DNA of 64,000 bases. Origin: Halodesulfurarchaeum formicicum. Lineage in GTDB: Archaea > Halobacteriota > Halobacteria > Halobacteriales > Halobacteriaceae. Below the pieces are notes generated by a model that saw only the letters and a list, made by a program, of their open reading frames with translations, ran no database searches and was not told where the DNA came from. Location of the stretch: positions 1,674,001 through 1,738,000 of the forward strand of contig NZ_CP016804.1 in assembly GCF_001886955.1 (NCBI RefSeq), given 5' to 3'. This document shows positions 1-11,232 of the stretch, piece by piece. Within the stretch, counting starts at the first letter, position 1. Each line of letters begins with the position of its first letter. A program made the translations under genes and the position numbers.

Positions 1-265
1 CCTCGAAGGCCAGTTGTGGGTGATCCTCGCCGCGCGCGGAGAGGATCGCCGCGAGGTGAAAGACCGTATCCACGTCGTACTCCGAGAGCGCCGCCGCGAA
101 GGCCTCGGCGTCTCGGACGTCGATCTCCTCCGTCGGGCCGCCGTCGTCATCGGGTTCTTCGATGTCGGTCGCGACGACAGTCTCCACGTCGTCCCGGGCC
201 CGGAGTGCGGGAATGAGTTCGGAACCGATCTGACCACGCGCGCCAGTCACGAGGACATTTTGCAT
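1..265 (-). CDS. NAD-dependent epimerase/dehydratase, N-terminal part
   Basis: This gene runs off the left edge of the window, so only the first 88 codons are visible. The translated start contains the Rossmann NAD-binding motif VTGARGQIGSELIPALR, followed by an acidic region and VFHLAAILSARGED, the strand that lines the cofactor site in extended short-chain dehydrogenases (the UDP-galactose 4-epimerase fold). The GQIGSEL form is common in the epimerase-like L-threonine dehydrogenases, so that enzyme is one option, but the catalytic Tyr-x3-Lys lies outside the window. The start is the ATG read from 265 downward. It is divergent from the aconitase gene, and about 127 bases between them must hold both promoters. 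Confidence 0.85.
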   Translation of the reverse strand, partial: MQNVLVTGARGQIGSELIPALRARDDVETVVATDIEEPDDDGGPTEEIDVRDAEAFAAALSEYDVDTVFHLAAILSARGEDHPQLAFE

Positions 266-392
266 GGGTAGTCATTTGGCGGACATCGGTAATAATTGGC
301 GTGTTTTTCCCGTGTTGCCATTCCCCAGTCACCCCACCGGTAGTAGTGACGCAGTCTAACCATTCAAGTCGGCCCGTCCCATACGCCGCCCC

Positions 393-3155
<2,763 letters not shown>

Positions 3156-3192
3156 GGGAAACGGTTAGGGTGGCTCCACACCCCCGAACGGT

Positions 3193-4002
3193 ATGAGCGA
3201 AGCGGACGCGATCGAGCGGGTCGAGAAGCCAGTGACCGCGAGGGGGATTCGCTCGGAGCTTTCCGAACTGGGGGTCGAAGCCGGTGACACGCTGCTCGTT
3301 CACGCCTCGCTCAGTGGCCTGGGCTGGGTGAGCGGCGGTCCACAGGCCGTCATCGAGGCCCTCCAGGCCACCGTCACCGAGTCCGGCACGCTCCTCATGC
3401 CCGCCCACACGGGCCAGTTCACCGATCCCGCCGACTGGGAGAACCCACCGGTTCCCGGGGACTGGGTCGAGACGATCAGGGAGACACAGCCCCCGTTCCG
3501 CCCCGAGGCGACCCCCAGCCGAGGCGTGGGGACGATTGCCGAGGCCTTCCGAACGTTTCCGGAGGTCTCACGCAGCGAACACCCGATTTACTCCTTTTCG
3601 GCCTGGGGAAGCGAGTCGGAACGGATTCTCGAGGACCACGCGCTGGACTACGGCCTGGGCCCGGACTCCCCACTGGGCGGACTCTACGAGCGAGGCGGCA
3701 GCGTCCTGTGTCTGGGGACGGGCCATCGGACGAACACCTCGCTCCACCTGGCCGAGTACCTGGCGGCCATCGACGCCCAGGAGCGAACCCGCCGGGCGCC
3801 AGTCCTGGAGGAGGGAAAGCGGGTCGAAGTCGAGTTCCGGGACATCGAACTCGACGTGTCGGATTTTGCCGAGCTGGGGGCGGCCTTCGAGGCCGCGGTC
3901 GGGTGTGACACCGGCACCGTCGGCGCCGCCGAGACCAAACGTATCGAGCAGCGAGCGCTGGTCGATTTCGCGGTCGAGTGGCTCGAAACCCATCGCGGCT
4001 GA
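3193..4002 (+). CDS. Aminoglycoside N3-acetyltransferase family protein (AAC(3) fold)
   Basis: The 269-residue protein belongs to the AAC(3)/YokD acetyl-CoA-dependent N-acetyltransferase family. Visible family features are LLVHASLSGLGWVSGGPQAV near the N-terminus, LLMPAHTGQFTDP, the ATPSRGVGTIAEAFR segment with the conserved Arg, RSEHPIYSFSAWG, and the CLGTGHRTNTSLHLAEYL stretch near residues 175-192, which contains the family His/Glu. Archaeal ribosomes differ at the main aminoglycoside site, so resistance is an unlikely native role; the physiological amine substrate is unknown. The ATG lies 37 bases after the aconitase stop, so the two may be cotranscribed. Confidence 0.85.
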   Translation: MSEADAIERVEKPVTARGIRSELSELGVEAGDTLLVHASLSGLGWVSGGPQAVIEALQATVTESGTLLMPAHTGQFTDPADWENPPVPGDWVETIRETQPPFRPEATPSRGVGTIAEAFRTFPEVSRSEHPIYSFSAWGSESERILEDHALDYGLGPDSPLGGLYERGGSVLCLGTGHRTNTSLHLAEYLAAIDAQERTRRAPVLEEGKRVEVEFRDIELDVSDFAELGAAFEAAVGCDTGTVGAAETKRIEQRALVDFAVEWLETHRG

Positions 4003-4036
4003 GTTCAACACATACATGTCTTGTGCAACCTGAGTT

Positions 4037-5131
4037 GTGCTCATGGATCTCCGGACGCGGACGATCACCTGGATCGGTGTGCTCTCGATCGTCCTCTTCG
4101 GGACCGTAACCGCAAGCGCCGGGATCGGTCCGGTCTCGATCGCGCCGCTTGCGGTTCTCAAGGTGCTTTTGAACCAGCTCGCCGTCCCCACCTCGCTTTC
4201 CCTGGAACCCGCCGCGCTCTCGCTTGGCGGCCTCTCGATCCCGTGGCCCGCGCTCGGCTACACCGATGTCTTCGCTTTCGAGGTCTCACAGACCTACCGG
4301 ACGATCGTCTGGACCGTTCGGATGCCTCGCATCCTTCTGGGGGCGCTCGTCGGCTTTGCCCTCTCCGTGGCCGGGTCGGTCATGCAGGGCTTCTTCCGGA
4401 ACCCGATGGCCGACCCCTCCATCATCGGCGTCTCCTCCGGCGCGGCCGTCGGGGCGGTGGCGGCGATCATCCTCCCGATTCCGATCGGCCTGCGCTGGGC
4501 CGCGTTCACCACCGGGATCATCTCGGCCTTCGGCGTCTATCTCATCGCGACCGAGGACGGCCGAACCCCGGTCGCGACGCTGTTGCTCGCCGGCGTGGCC
4601 GTCCAGACCTTCCTCTCCGCGATCATCTCCTTCATGCTCACCATGGGCGGGCACAGCCTCGAACAGGCGGTGTTCTGGATGATGGGCCATCTCCACAACG
4701 CGACCTGGGAAGAGGTCGGGTTCGCTGCCCTCGTGATTCCGATCCTCTTCGTCATTCTAGCCTGGTACAGCCGCGATCTCAACGTGCTGTTGCTGGGTGA
4801 GGAGGACGCGGCAACCCTTGGGATCGAAGTCGAGCAGACCAAACGCATCCTGCTGGGTGTGTCGAGTCTGATCACCGCCGCGGCGGTCGCGGTCTCGGGC
4901 GTGATCGGTTTCGTGGGCCTGATCGTCCCGCACATGATGCGGCTGATCGTCGGGCCCGACCACCGGATCTTGCTCCCGACGAGTGCGCTCGCTGGCGCGG
5001 CCTTCCTCGTGGCCACCGACACCATCGCTCGAACGGGGGCCGGTGAGATCCCGGTCGGCATCGTCACGAGCGCGCTGGGAGCGCCGTTTTTCCTCTTCCT
5101 GCTCCGTCGCCGGGAGGTGCATTCCCTGTGA
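4037..5131 (+). CDS. btuC: FecCD-family ABC importer permease (cobalamin or iron-siderophore), BtuC type
   Basis: An integral membrane permease of about 363 residues with the FecCD/BtuC pattern of roughly ten helices. Recognisable segments are RMPRILLGALVGFALSVAG near residues 95-113, the GFFRNPMADPSIIGVSSGAA region, GVAVQTFLSAI, and the coupling region with GVIGFVGLIVPHMMRLIVG. It overlaps the ATPase gene by 4 bases (GTGA), so the two form one transport unit. No substrate-binding protein gene lies beside it. The start is GTG 4037 or ATG 4043, and the sequence does not decide between them. Cobalamin is favoured over iron because the window is rich in corrinoid enzymes and the ATPase resembles BtuD, but this is an inference. 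Confidence 0.88.
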   Translation: MLMDLRTRTITWIGVLSIVLFGTVTASAGIGPVSIAPLAVLKVLLNQLAVPTSLSLEPAALSLGGLSIPWPALGYTDVFAFEVSQTYRTIVWTVRMPRILLGALVGFALSVAGSVMQGFFRNPMADPSIIGVSSGAAVGAVAAIILPIPIGLRWAAFTTGIISAFGVYLIATEDGRTPVATLLLAGVAVQTFLSAIISFMLTMGGHSLEQAVFWMMGHLHNATWEEVGFAALVIPILFVILAWYSRDLNVLLLGEEDAATLGIEVEQTKRILLGVSSLITAAAVAVSGVIGFVGLIVPHMMRLIVGPDHRILLPTSALAGAAFLVATDTIARTGAGEIPVGIVTSALGAPFFLFLLRRREVHSL

Positions 5132-6444
5132 GCAGTCTGCTCCCGAGCCTGGTCGATTCCATCCGGGGGACCGCGGAGCGAGAACTCGATTCGGTGGCGC
5201 CGGGCGAGCCCATCGTGGACGTGACCGACGTGTCGGTCACCCTGGGCTCGGTCCAGGCCCTGGATTCGGTCTCTTTAGAAGTCGAACAGGGTGAATTCCT
5301 GGGCGTCATCGGCCCGAACGGTGCGGGCAAGACCACCCTCTTGCGCACGATCAGCGGCGTGCTGACACCGTCCGGCGGAACAGTCACCGTCGACGGCCAG
5401 GACATTACCGACCTGCCCTCGAAGGCGAGCAGTCGGCTGGTGGCCGTCGTGCCCCAGGAGACGAGTCTCGCCTTCGATTTCACGGTCCGAGAGGTCGTCG
5501 AGATGGGGCGCACGCCGTATCGCAATCGGCTGACCCTGGAGTCAAGCGCCGACGAGGAGATGGTCACTCAAGCCCTCGAACGGACCCGGACCGCCGGGTT
5601 CGCCGACCGGGCCATCGGCGAGGTCTCCGGAGGTGAACGGCAGCGCGTGCTGCTGGCCCGCGCGCTGGCCCAGGACACACCAGTCTTGCTGCTCGACGAA
5701 CCGACCGCGAGCCTCGACATCAACCACCAGATCCGGACCCTCGAACTGGTGAAGTCACTCGTCGAGGCGGGCAAGACGATCATGGCCCCGATCCACGACC
5801 TGAACCTCGCGGCCCACTACTGTGATCGGTTGCTCCTGCTCGCGGACGGAAAGCGCACGGCGCTTGGCTCGCCGGACGAGGTGTTGACCGAATCAAACCT
5901 GGAGGCGGCGTTTGGCACCGACGCCGTCGTGACGAACAACCCGGTCACCGGCTCGGTCTACGTAATGGCGCTCCCGGATGGAGCCCGGGACCGGGACGGC
6001 CCCCACGTCCACGTCATCGGGGGTGGCGGCGCCGCCGCACGCCTGCTGTACCTGCTCGCGGCCAGCGGCTACCAGGTGACCACCGGCGCACTCAACGAGG
6101 GCGACGCCGACGTCGAAACTGCCCGCATGCTCGGGATCGACGCTGTGACTCTCGAGCCCTATGCCCCGATCGACGAGGCTTCGGCCGAAAAAGTCAAAGA
6201 GGAAGTCGAGTCGGCGGCGGTCACCGTCATCCCCGATCTCGCGATCGGGCACGGCAACCTCCCGAACCTCCGGGCCGCGGCACACGCCGATAACCTGATC
6301 CTCGTCGAGGATCGCCCGTTCGAGGAGCGCAACTACGCCGGTGTCCGAGGGGAAGAACGCTATCATTCGTTGCGGGAGCGGGGAACTGTCGTCGAGTCCC
6401 GAAACGTCCTCGAAGCAGTGGAGTCCGCGATCGAATCGAGTTAG
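5128..6444 (+). CDS. btuD: ABC importer ATPase, BtuD type, with an extra C-terminal domain
   Basis: This is the ATP-hydrolysing subunit for the permease in front. Walker A is GPNGAGKTT (residues 62-70), the signature is VSGGE (166-170), Walker B is VLLLDE (186-191), and the switch His follows in PIHDLNLAAH. A normal BtuD or FhuC ATPase ends near residue 260. This one continues to 438. From about residue 292 a second module begins with a glycine-rich, Rossmann-like HVHVIGGGGAAARLLYLL, followed by VTVIPDLAIGHGNLPNLRAA. The function of this tail is unknown; it might bind a nucleotide or cobamide precursor. The start is GTG 5128 inside the permease stop. The gene ends tail to tail with the MttB-family gene, with stop codons overlapping. 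Confidence 0.9.
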   Translation: MSSLLPSLVDSIRGTAERELDSVAPGEPIVDVTDVSVTLGSVQALDSVSLEVEQGEFLGVIGPNGAGKTTLLRTISGVLTPSGGTVTVDGQDITDLPSKASSRLVAVVPQETSLAFDFTVREVVEMGRTPYRNRLTLESSADEEMVTQALERTRTAGFADRAIGEVSGGERQRVLLARALAQDTPVLLLDEPTASLDINHQIRTLELVKSLVEAGKTIMAPIHDLNLAAHYCDRLLLLADGKRTALGSPDEVLTESNLEAAFGTDAVVTNNPVTGSVYVMALPDGARDRDGPHVHVIGGGGAAARLLYLLAASGYQVTTGALNEGDADVETARMLGIDAVTLEPYAPIDEASAEKVKEEVESAAVTVIPDLAIGHGNLPNLRAAAHADNLILVEDRPFEERNYAGVRGEERYHSLRERGTVVESRNVLEAVESAIESS

Positions 6445-7862
6445 CCCTCGAGGGCCGCCTCGATTTCGGGGTCGATCGGTGGCCGCTCGTAGCGCTCACG
6501 AAGCGTCTCGACCCGCTCGGTCGCTCGCTCCGTGAGCGTCGGCGATCCGGCGCCCACCCAGGATTCGTAGTCGCCCCGGTCGCCGATCGGCGCCTCGAAG
6601 GTCGTGGCGTCGGGCAGGGTTGCTGGGTCCCGGTCGTCGAAAAACGGAGTGCCCGGCTGGGAGTTCCGGACCGTCTCGATCGAGGGGCCCGACTCGACGG
6701 CTGCCAGAAGTGCTTGCTCGTCCCGAACCCCCTGACTGAGGGCTCTGATCCGCTCTGCGTCCAGCACCGTCTTCTCGGGGGAGACGGTGGCGTAGGTGTC
6801 GAGACCACCGGTGGCGTTCAACAGGAGGTCCGCGCCCGAATCGAGTGCCTGAGCGAGGTGTGCGGTCGACTCGGCCCCACTCTGATAGTCGATCGCTTTG
6901 GCGTCGGTTCCCGCGCCGCTACCCCGACTGGGGAGATCATAGAAGTCGGCCATCTCGACCACGACATCTTGCAGCACCGCACCGCGAGGACTCCCGGCGG
7001 CCACCGCGTCGGCCTGTGGGTCATAGACCGTTCCGGAGCGGCCCAGCACCACCGGGGTGCCGGGAGTAAGCTGCTGTACGAGCACTGCGCCGAAAACCGT
7101 CTCGGCGATCACTTGCACCGCCGCTTCGGACAGCGAGTGGGGTGCTGAGGCGCCTGGAATCGCCCCCGAGGCGACGACCAGCGGTTGCCCCGCCCGGGCG
7201 AAACGAATCAGTCCCTCGACCATCGGCTCGTTGAAGACCCGGGGTGACCGGGCGTGGAGGATCCCCAGGACGACGTGTTCTGTGAGTTCTGCCGCCCCGA
7301 ATGCCGTGCGGGCCGTTTCGAGGGACGCCGCCGCCTCGGGCCCGCTCCGGGCGGTCGCGACGATCGGCTTGTCGGTCGTGAGAAAAAGCGTCTCCAGGAG
7401 TTCATAGCCGACCTCGGCCTGCTCGAACCCGCCGGGATTGCCGGGGAGCGAGTAGCCCTCGGGGCTACAGAGGTCATACCCCACCACGTCGATGGTCGGT
7501 TCCATATGGACGAGTTCCGCCAGGCGCTCGAAATCCGCCATCGTGGCCCGATGGCGGGTTTCTCCGGGGCGTTTGACGTACCGTGGGCCGCGGGTGGGCG
7601 CGATCACCGGGTCACCCTCGCCCACCGTCACGCTCTTGTCCGGATCCCGGGCGCGCCAGTCGAAGCTGCTTGGCGCGGATTCGAGCGCGTCGCGGACGAC
7701 TGCCGGCGGGAGGGTGACAACGGCACCGTCTGCGGTCCCCCCGGCCGCGATCAGTGTCTCACGGGCCGCCGGGTGTTCGACCCGCATGCCGGCGGTGGCG
7801 AGCACGTCGAGGACCGCCTCGTGAATCGATTCTCGGGCCGACGGGGTGAGGCGTTCGGTCAC
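6441..7862 (-). CDS. MttB-family (trimethylamine/glycine-betaine type) methyltransferase, non-pyrrolysine
   Basis: The 473-residue protein belongs to the MttB superfamily of TIM-barrel methyltransferases, which move a methyl group from a methylamine or quaternary amine to the cobalt of a corrinoid protein. Family traits seen are LDVLATAGMRVEHP at the N-terminus, GPRYVKRPGETRHRATMADF, the VVGYDLCSP region, and GGLDTYATVSPEKTVLDAE near the C-terminus. The frame contains no amber codon, so it is not a pyrrolysine enzyme; it groups with the MtgB-like branch that includes glycine betaine methyltransferases. The frame extends upstream to 8096, but GTG 7862 is preferred because the zinc-ribbon gene occupies 7900-8208 in another frame. 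No corrinoid partner is adjacent; the nearest in this window is 43 kb away. Confidence 0.85.
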   Translation of the reverse strand: MTERLTPSARESIHEAVLDVLATAGMRVEHPAARETLIAAGGTADGAVVTLPPAVVRDALESAPSSFDWRARDPDKSVTVGEGDPVIAPTRGPRYVKRPGETRHRATMADFERLAELVHMEPTIDVVGYDLCSPEGYSLPGNPGGFEQAEVGYELLETLFLTTDKPIVATARSGPEAAASLETARTAFGAAELTEHVVLGILHARSPRVFNEPMVEGLIRFARAGQPLVVASGAIPGASAPHSLSEAAVQVIAETVFGAVLVQQLTPGTPVVLGRSGTVYDPQADAVAAGSPRGAVLQDVVVEMADFYDLPSRGSGAGTDAKAIDYQSGAESTAHLAQALDSGADLLLNATGGLDTYATVSPEKTVLDAERIRALSQGVRDEQALLAAVESGPSIETVRNSQPGTPFFDDRDPATLPDATTFEAPIGDRGDYESWVGAGSPTLTERATERVETLRERYERPPIDPEIEAALEG

Positions 7863-7899
7863 GTTTCGGACTCGCGGGGAGCGAGTATGTAACCTGGGA

Positions 7900-8208
7900 T
7901 CAGCGGTGCTCGACGGACTCGACCAGCATCCGACTCCCGCAGTCGGGACACGCCCAGCGGTTCGTGGGGCCAAAGCCCATCTCGCCCCAGGCGACAGTCT
8001 CGTAGCCACAGCGCGGGCAGCCGAGTTCCCAGGTGCCCGGCTCCCAGTCGGCCTCGGGGACGAGTTCGAGTGTCGTCGTTCGATGACAGCCCCCATAGGC
8101 CCCCTGGCACTGGGTGTTCCCGAGCCGAGCCGGCGGGTCGTCCGGATCGACGTCGGTCACCGGCTGGCGGGTCCCACAGACCGGACACTCATAGACTGGA
8201 GAGTTCAC
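7900..8208 (-). CDS. Small protein with zinc-ribbon cysteine pairs
   Basis: A 102-residue protein with four cysteine pairs or clusters: CPVCG near residue 8, CQGAYGGC in the middle, CPRCG near 64 and CPDCG near 86. This suggests two zinc ribbons. The aromatic, acidic stretch between the pairs resembles no catalytic domain I recognise. It starts at GTG 8208, overlapping the stop of the VWA-protein gene by 4 bases, so translation is probably coupled. It is the third gene of the AAA-VWA unit. A plausible role is an adaptor or substrate-binding partner of that machine, but this is inference. Confidence 0.8.
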   Translation of the reverse strand: MNSPVYECPVCGTRQPVTDVDPDDPPARLGNTQCQGAYGGCHRTTTLELVPEADWEPGTWELGCPRCGYETVAWGEMGFGPTNRWACPDCGSRMLVESVEHR

Positions 8209-10109
8209 TCGAAGAGCACCTCCTGGACGAGTTGCCGGAGTGCGCGCCGCAGGTCCCGTGTTTCGGGGGCCACAGTCACCTGTCGGTGGAACTCGCTCTC
8301 GCCCGCAGCGGCTTCCGTGGTGAGATTGACGCCCAGCACCGGGACGGTAAAGCGGCTCAGGGCCTGCCGATACCGGTTCGGGTCAGACGGTCGTCCGTCT
8401 GTCACCACGATCACGAAGCGGGTTCCCGACTCCGCCTTGAGGAGTTCACGGGCGATGTGTAGCGTGTCGGTCAGCGGCGTCCCGCCGCCTGCATCTCCGT
8501 GATACAGCCGGCCCGTCGACTGCTCGACGGTTCGATCGCCGGGTTTTGCCAGCCGGACCTCCTTGTCGAGCAGTTCGAGGACCGACACCTCGACGTCCAC
8601 GGCCTCCAGCGCGACCGCGAGCATGCCCATCGCCCGCTCGGCAACCCGGACGTGCTGGCGCATGCTCCCGGACCGGTCCAGGACGAACAGGCAGTGATGG
8701 TCGGACTCGTCGGGGCGCTCGCGGCGCTGTTTCACCCGCCGGTCGCCGGTCGCAGTTCGGTGCAGCGCCGCCGGGTCGAGCCGCCCCCGGCGCTGATTCC
8801 GCCGCGTCGATCGCTTGCGCTCCTTCTGAAAGCGATTGCGCAAGACGCGGGCGAGGCGGGTCCCGTCCTCGCGGGCGGCCCTGGCGGTCGGCTCGTGGGG
8901 TGTCGGGTCGTCGGTCGGGACGACCACCCCGGCGCTCTCCAGTTCGGACTCGGCCGCCGAGACGGCGTCCTGGAGGTGTTCGATGTTCGCGGCGCGGTCC
9001 GCTGGTCCCTCCCGATCTCGCCCGGCGGCGACTTCAGCCGCGAGGTCGTCGGCGAGTTGCTCGTCGGTCACGGTCTCCACGTCCGCCGGGTCGGCCTCGG
9101 GATCGATTTCGACGTCCCGGTCGGCCGCGTCGGCTTCAGAAGCCGGCGACACGTCACCCGGTGACGAGACCGGCGATTGGTCGTGCACGGCATCCCCAGC
9201 CTGGTCGTGCTCGTTGGGATCCACTGCCGGCAGTGGCGCTGGCGACCCGATCTGCTGGCTTCGAGCGGCGTCGTCCGGCATGCCCCAGGCATCCGTACGG
9301 GCAGCGACCTGCGCGCGACCGTCGGCCCTGGCCGCGGCGATTGGCGGGCGAATCGCCTCGAAACACGCGATCGCCTGGCGGTTTCGCTCGACCGGGTCCG
9401 AAATCGTGGGGATGGACTCGGCCGTTTCAGTCACGACCGGCAGCACGTCGGTCACGAAGCGCCGCCGGTCGGTTGCGGTGTAGAAGTGATGAGCGGAATC
9501 CGCGGGGTCGAGCAGGCGGGTGAGCGCCCCCGAATCGACGGCTGTCCCGTCCAGGATGGCGAGGACGGCCGCGTGCACCAGCGGATAGACCTGCCCACCC
9601 GCAGGATCGTGGATCCCCGGGCCGACACCCGCGAGCAGGTTCGTCCGGACCTGCTCGAACCAGGGCCCGTAGTTCGGGAACTGCGTCCGGATCGCGGCCT
9701 CGATCGCGGCGTCCTCCAGGGCGTTCCAGATCGCGCCGGCGACCGGTCTGTCCCCCGACTCGATCTTCTGGAGGCGCTCCCCCAGATCGGCCACGTCGCT
9801 GTACTCCAGGTGGGCCATCACGTGGGCGATCCAGACCCGCTGAACGAGCAGGTCCCACTCCTCGGCCCGGTAGTTCGTGACTGGCTGGGGAACCCGATCA
9901 CCGGAAACGACGATCGTGGGCGGCTCAATCGACTCGACCGTCGCTGGCGGGTGATCGGGCTCGATCCGGACTGAGAGCTCCCACTGACCCGTTCGGATGC
10001 GAGCGTCCCGCTGGAGCCGGTCGGCGCGTGCCGATCCCAGCCGGCGTGGCTCGCTCCCTGCGAGTCGGGCGGCCACCGCCTCCGGGTCCGAGTCAGGCGT
10101 GAGACGCAT
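8205..10109 (-). CDS. VWA-domain protein, partner of a MoxR-type AAA ATPase
   Basis: A 634-residue protein with a C-terminal von Willebrand A domain. Its MIDAS metal site begins with FVLDRSGSM near residues 475-484, followed by a GGTPLTDTL threonine loop and FVIVVTDGRPSD. A long acidic, low-complexity middle joins this to an N-terminal helical domain with WIAHVMAHLEYSDVADL and NALEDAAIEAAI, which resembles the N-terminal halves of NorD/CobT-type proteins. Such proteins work with a MoxR-family ATPase to remodel or insert cofactors into metalloenzymes. ATG 10109 is chosen because the frame upstream overlaps the ATPase gene; the start then falls one base beyond the ATPase stop. The target enzyme is unknown. 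A CobS/CobT-like chelatase role is possible but unproven. Confidence 0.85.
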   Translation of the reverse strand: MRLTPDSDPEAVAARLAGSEPRRLGSARADRLQRDARIRTGQWELSVRIEPDHPPATVESIEPPTIVVSGDRVPQPVTNYRAEEWDLLVQRVWIAHVMAHLEYSDVADLGERLQKIESGDRPVAGAIWNALEDAAIEAAIRTQFPNYGPWFEQVRTNLLAGVGPGIHDPAGGQVYPLVHAAVLAILDGTAVDSGALTRLLDPADSAHHFYTATDRRRFVTDVLPVVTETAESIPTISDPVERNRQAIACFEAIRPPIAAARADGRAQVAARTDAWGMPDDAARSQQIGSPAPLPAVDPNEHDQAGDAVHDQSPVSSPGDVSPASEADAADRDVEIDPEADPADVETVTDEQLADDLAAEVAAGRDREGPADRAANIEHLQDAVSAAESELESAGVVVPTDDPTPHEPTARAAREDGTRLARVLRNRFQKERKRSTRRNQRRGRLDPAALHRTATGDRRVKQRRERPDESDHHCLFVLDRSGSMRQHVRVAERAMGMLAVALEAVDVEVSVLELLDKEVRLAKPGDRTVEQSTGRLYHGDAGGGTPLTDTLHIARELLKAESGTRFVIVVTDGRPSDPNRYRQALSRFTVPVLGVNLTTEAAAGESEFHRQVTVAPETRDLRRALRQLVQEVLFE

Positions 10110-10110
10110 C

Positions 10111-11115
10111 TCAGAGTTCGGCCGTGATGGTGTCCCGGATCGTCGCCTTGTCGAGTTTGAGCGTGGCGTGCCCGACCAGCACCAGCCGGGCCGCCTCGCC
10201 GATGGACATGAACTGTTCCTCGGGCCCGGCGAGTTCGACGACCTTGAGCAGTTCACGATGACTGATCGGCGTCTCGAGTTCGTCCCGGCGGTGGGCCTCA
10301 CGAAGCCGTTCGGCCATGGTCGTGAGATCGCTGGCCCGCTCGGGGTCGACGCCGGTCTCCTCGACGAGCAACTCGGCTTCCTCCTCCGGCGGGAGATACT
10401 CGATCGGCAGGACCACGAATCGGGAGCGGAAGGCGTCGTTCATCTCGCTGGTCCCGGCATACGAGAGTGGATTGGCGGTCCCGACGAAGCGAAACGCCGG
10501 GTGGATGTACCGGCCGAGGTGTTTTTCGGGGTCCCACTCGACTCCCGGCGGCAGATCTGTGAGCGTCCGACCCGTTCCCCGGAGCGTGAGACGGCGCCGG
10601 CCAACCTCCTCACAGATGGCGTGCAGATGGGAGGTAATGTCCCCCTCGGCCATGTTGATCTCGTCACCCACGAAGACCCAGCCGAACAGCGCGGCTTTCG
10701 CGAGTTCCCCCAGCACGTAGACGGTTTCCCCGCCCACCAGATCCTTCTCGCCGACGAGGTCGAAAATCGTCGTGTCCGCGCCGAAGTTCATCCGGGTGAC
10801 CGGGCGGTTGGTTCGCCCCGCCAGGGTCAGCACGGCCGTGTTCTTCCCGGTCCCGGCCTCGCCCTCCAGCAGGACGGGCTTGTCCATCTCGCCCAGCGCC
10901 CGGGCGATGATCTGCTCCGAATCCCGTCCCGCGGTCATCGAAGCGGGGTGATAGGCGGTCCGAACCTCCGGCACCTGGGCCGGCCCCGGCTCGCGGACCG
11001 GCAATCCGTGATAGGTCTCGCCGGTCGGCGGGCCCACGAGGTTGCCCGTCGGATCGAGTGTCACCCGGATGCCCGCGAGGTCGTGGTACTCGCCGGCGTC
11101 GGTCTCACCCGTCAT
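10111..11115 (-). CDS. MoxR-type AAA+ ATPase
   Basis: A 334-residue AAA+ ATPase. Walker A reads GEAGTGKNT (residues 85-93), with Asn where Thr or Ser is more usual. Walker B is VFVGDE (147-152). Sensor 1 lies in FRFVGTANP, and an arginine finger is likely in DAFRSRFVVLPIEYL. The MoxR/CbbQ/NorQ/GvpN clade shares this layout and pairs with VWA proteins to mature metalloenzymes or protein complexes. It heads the three-gene unit with the VWA and zinc-ribbon proteins; the second start follows its stop within a base. The first 60 residues form a short acidic extension of unknown role. Confidence 0.88.
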   Translation of the reverse strand: MTGETDAGEYHDLAGIRVTLDPTGNLVGPPTGETYHGLPVREPGPAQVPEVRTAYHPASMTAGRDSEQIIARALGEMDKPVLLEGEAGTGKNTAVLTLAGRTNRPVTRMNFGADTTIFDLVGEKDLVGGETVYVLGELAKAALFGWVFVGDEINMAEGDITSHLHAICEEVGRRRLTLRGTGRTLTDLPPGVEWDPEKHLGRYIHPAFRFVGTANPLSYAGTSEMNDAFRSRFVVLPIEYLPPEEEAELLVEETGVDPERASDLTTMAERLREAHRRDELETPISHRELLKVVELAGPEEQFMSIGEAARLVLVGHATLKLDKATIRDTITAEL

Positions 11116-11232
11116 GTGGACCCTCGCCGTCGGTCAGTTGGTCCGGAGGCGGTCGGAGATGGATATGCAGTCCTCGAATCGACCATCGAATCACCCGGAG
11201 CTTTCGGCGGCGGATAGAAAGGTCTGGCCGTT

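Noticed and set aside
3193-4002. Antibiotic resistance gene acquired by transfer
   Set aside because: Composition matches the neighbours, and the AAC(3) fold is common in archaea; no mobile element is near.
6441-7862. Possible pyrrolysine-containing trimethylamine methyltransferase
   Set aside because: The frame has no in-frame amber codon, and no pylBCD genes are in view, so the non-pyrrolysine branch is assigned.
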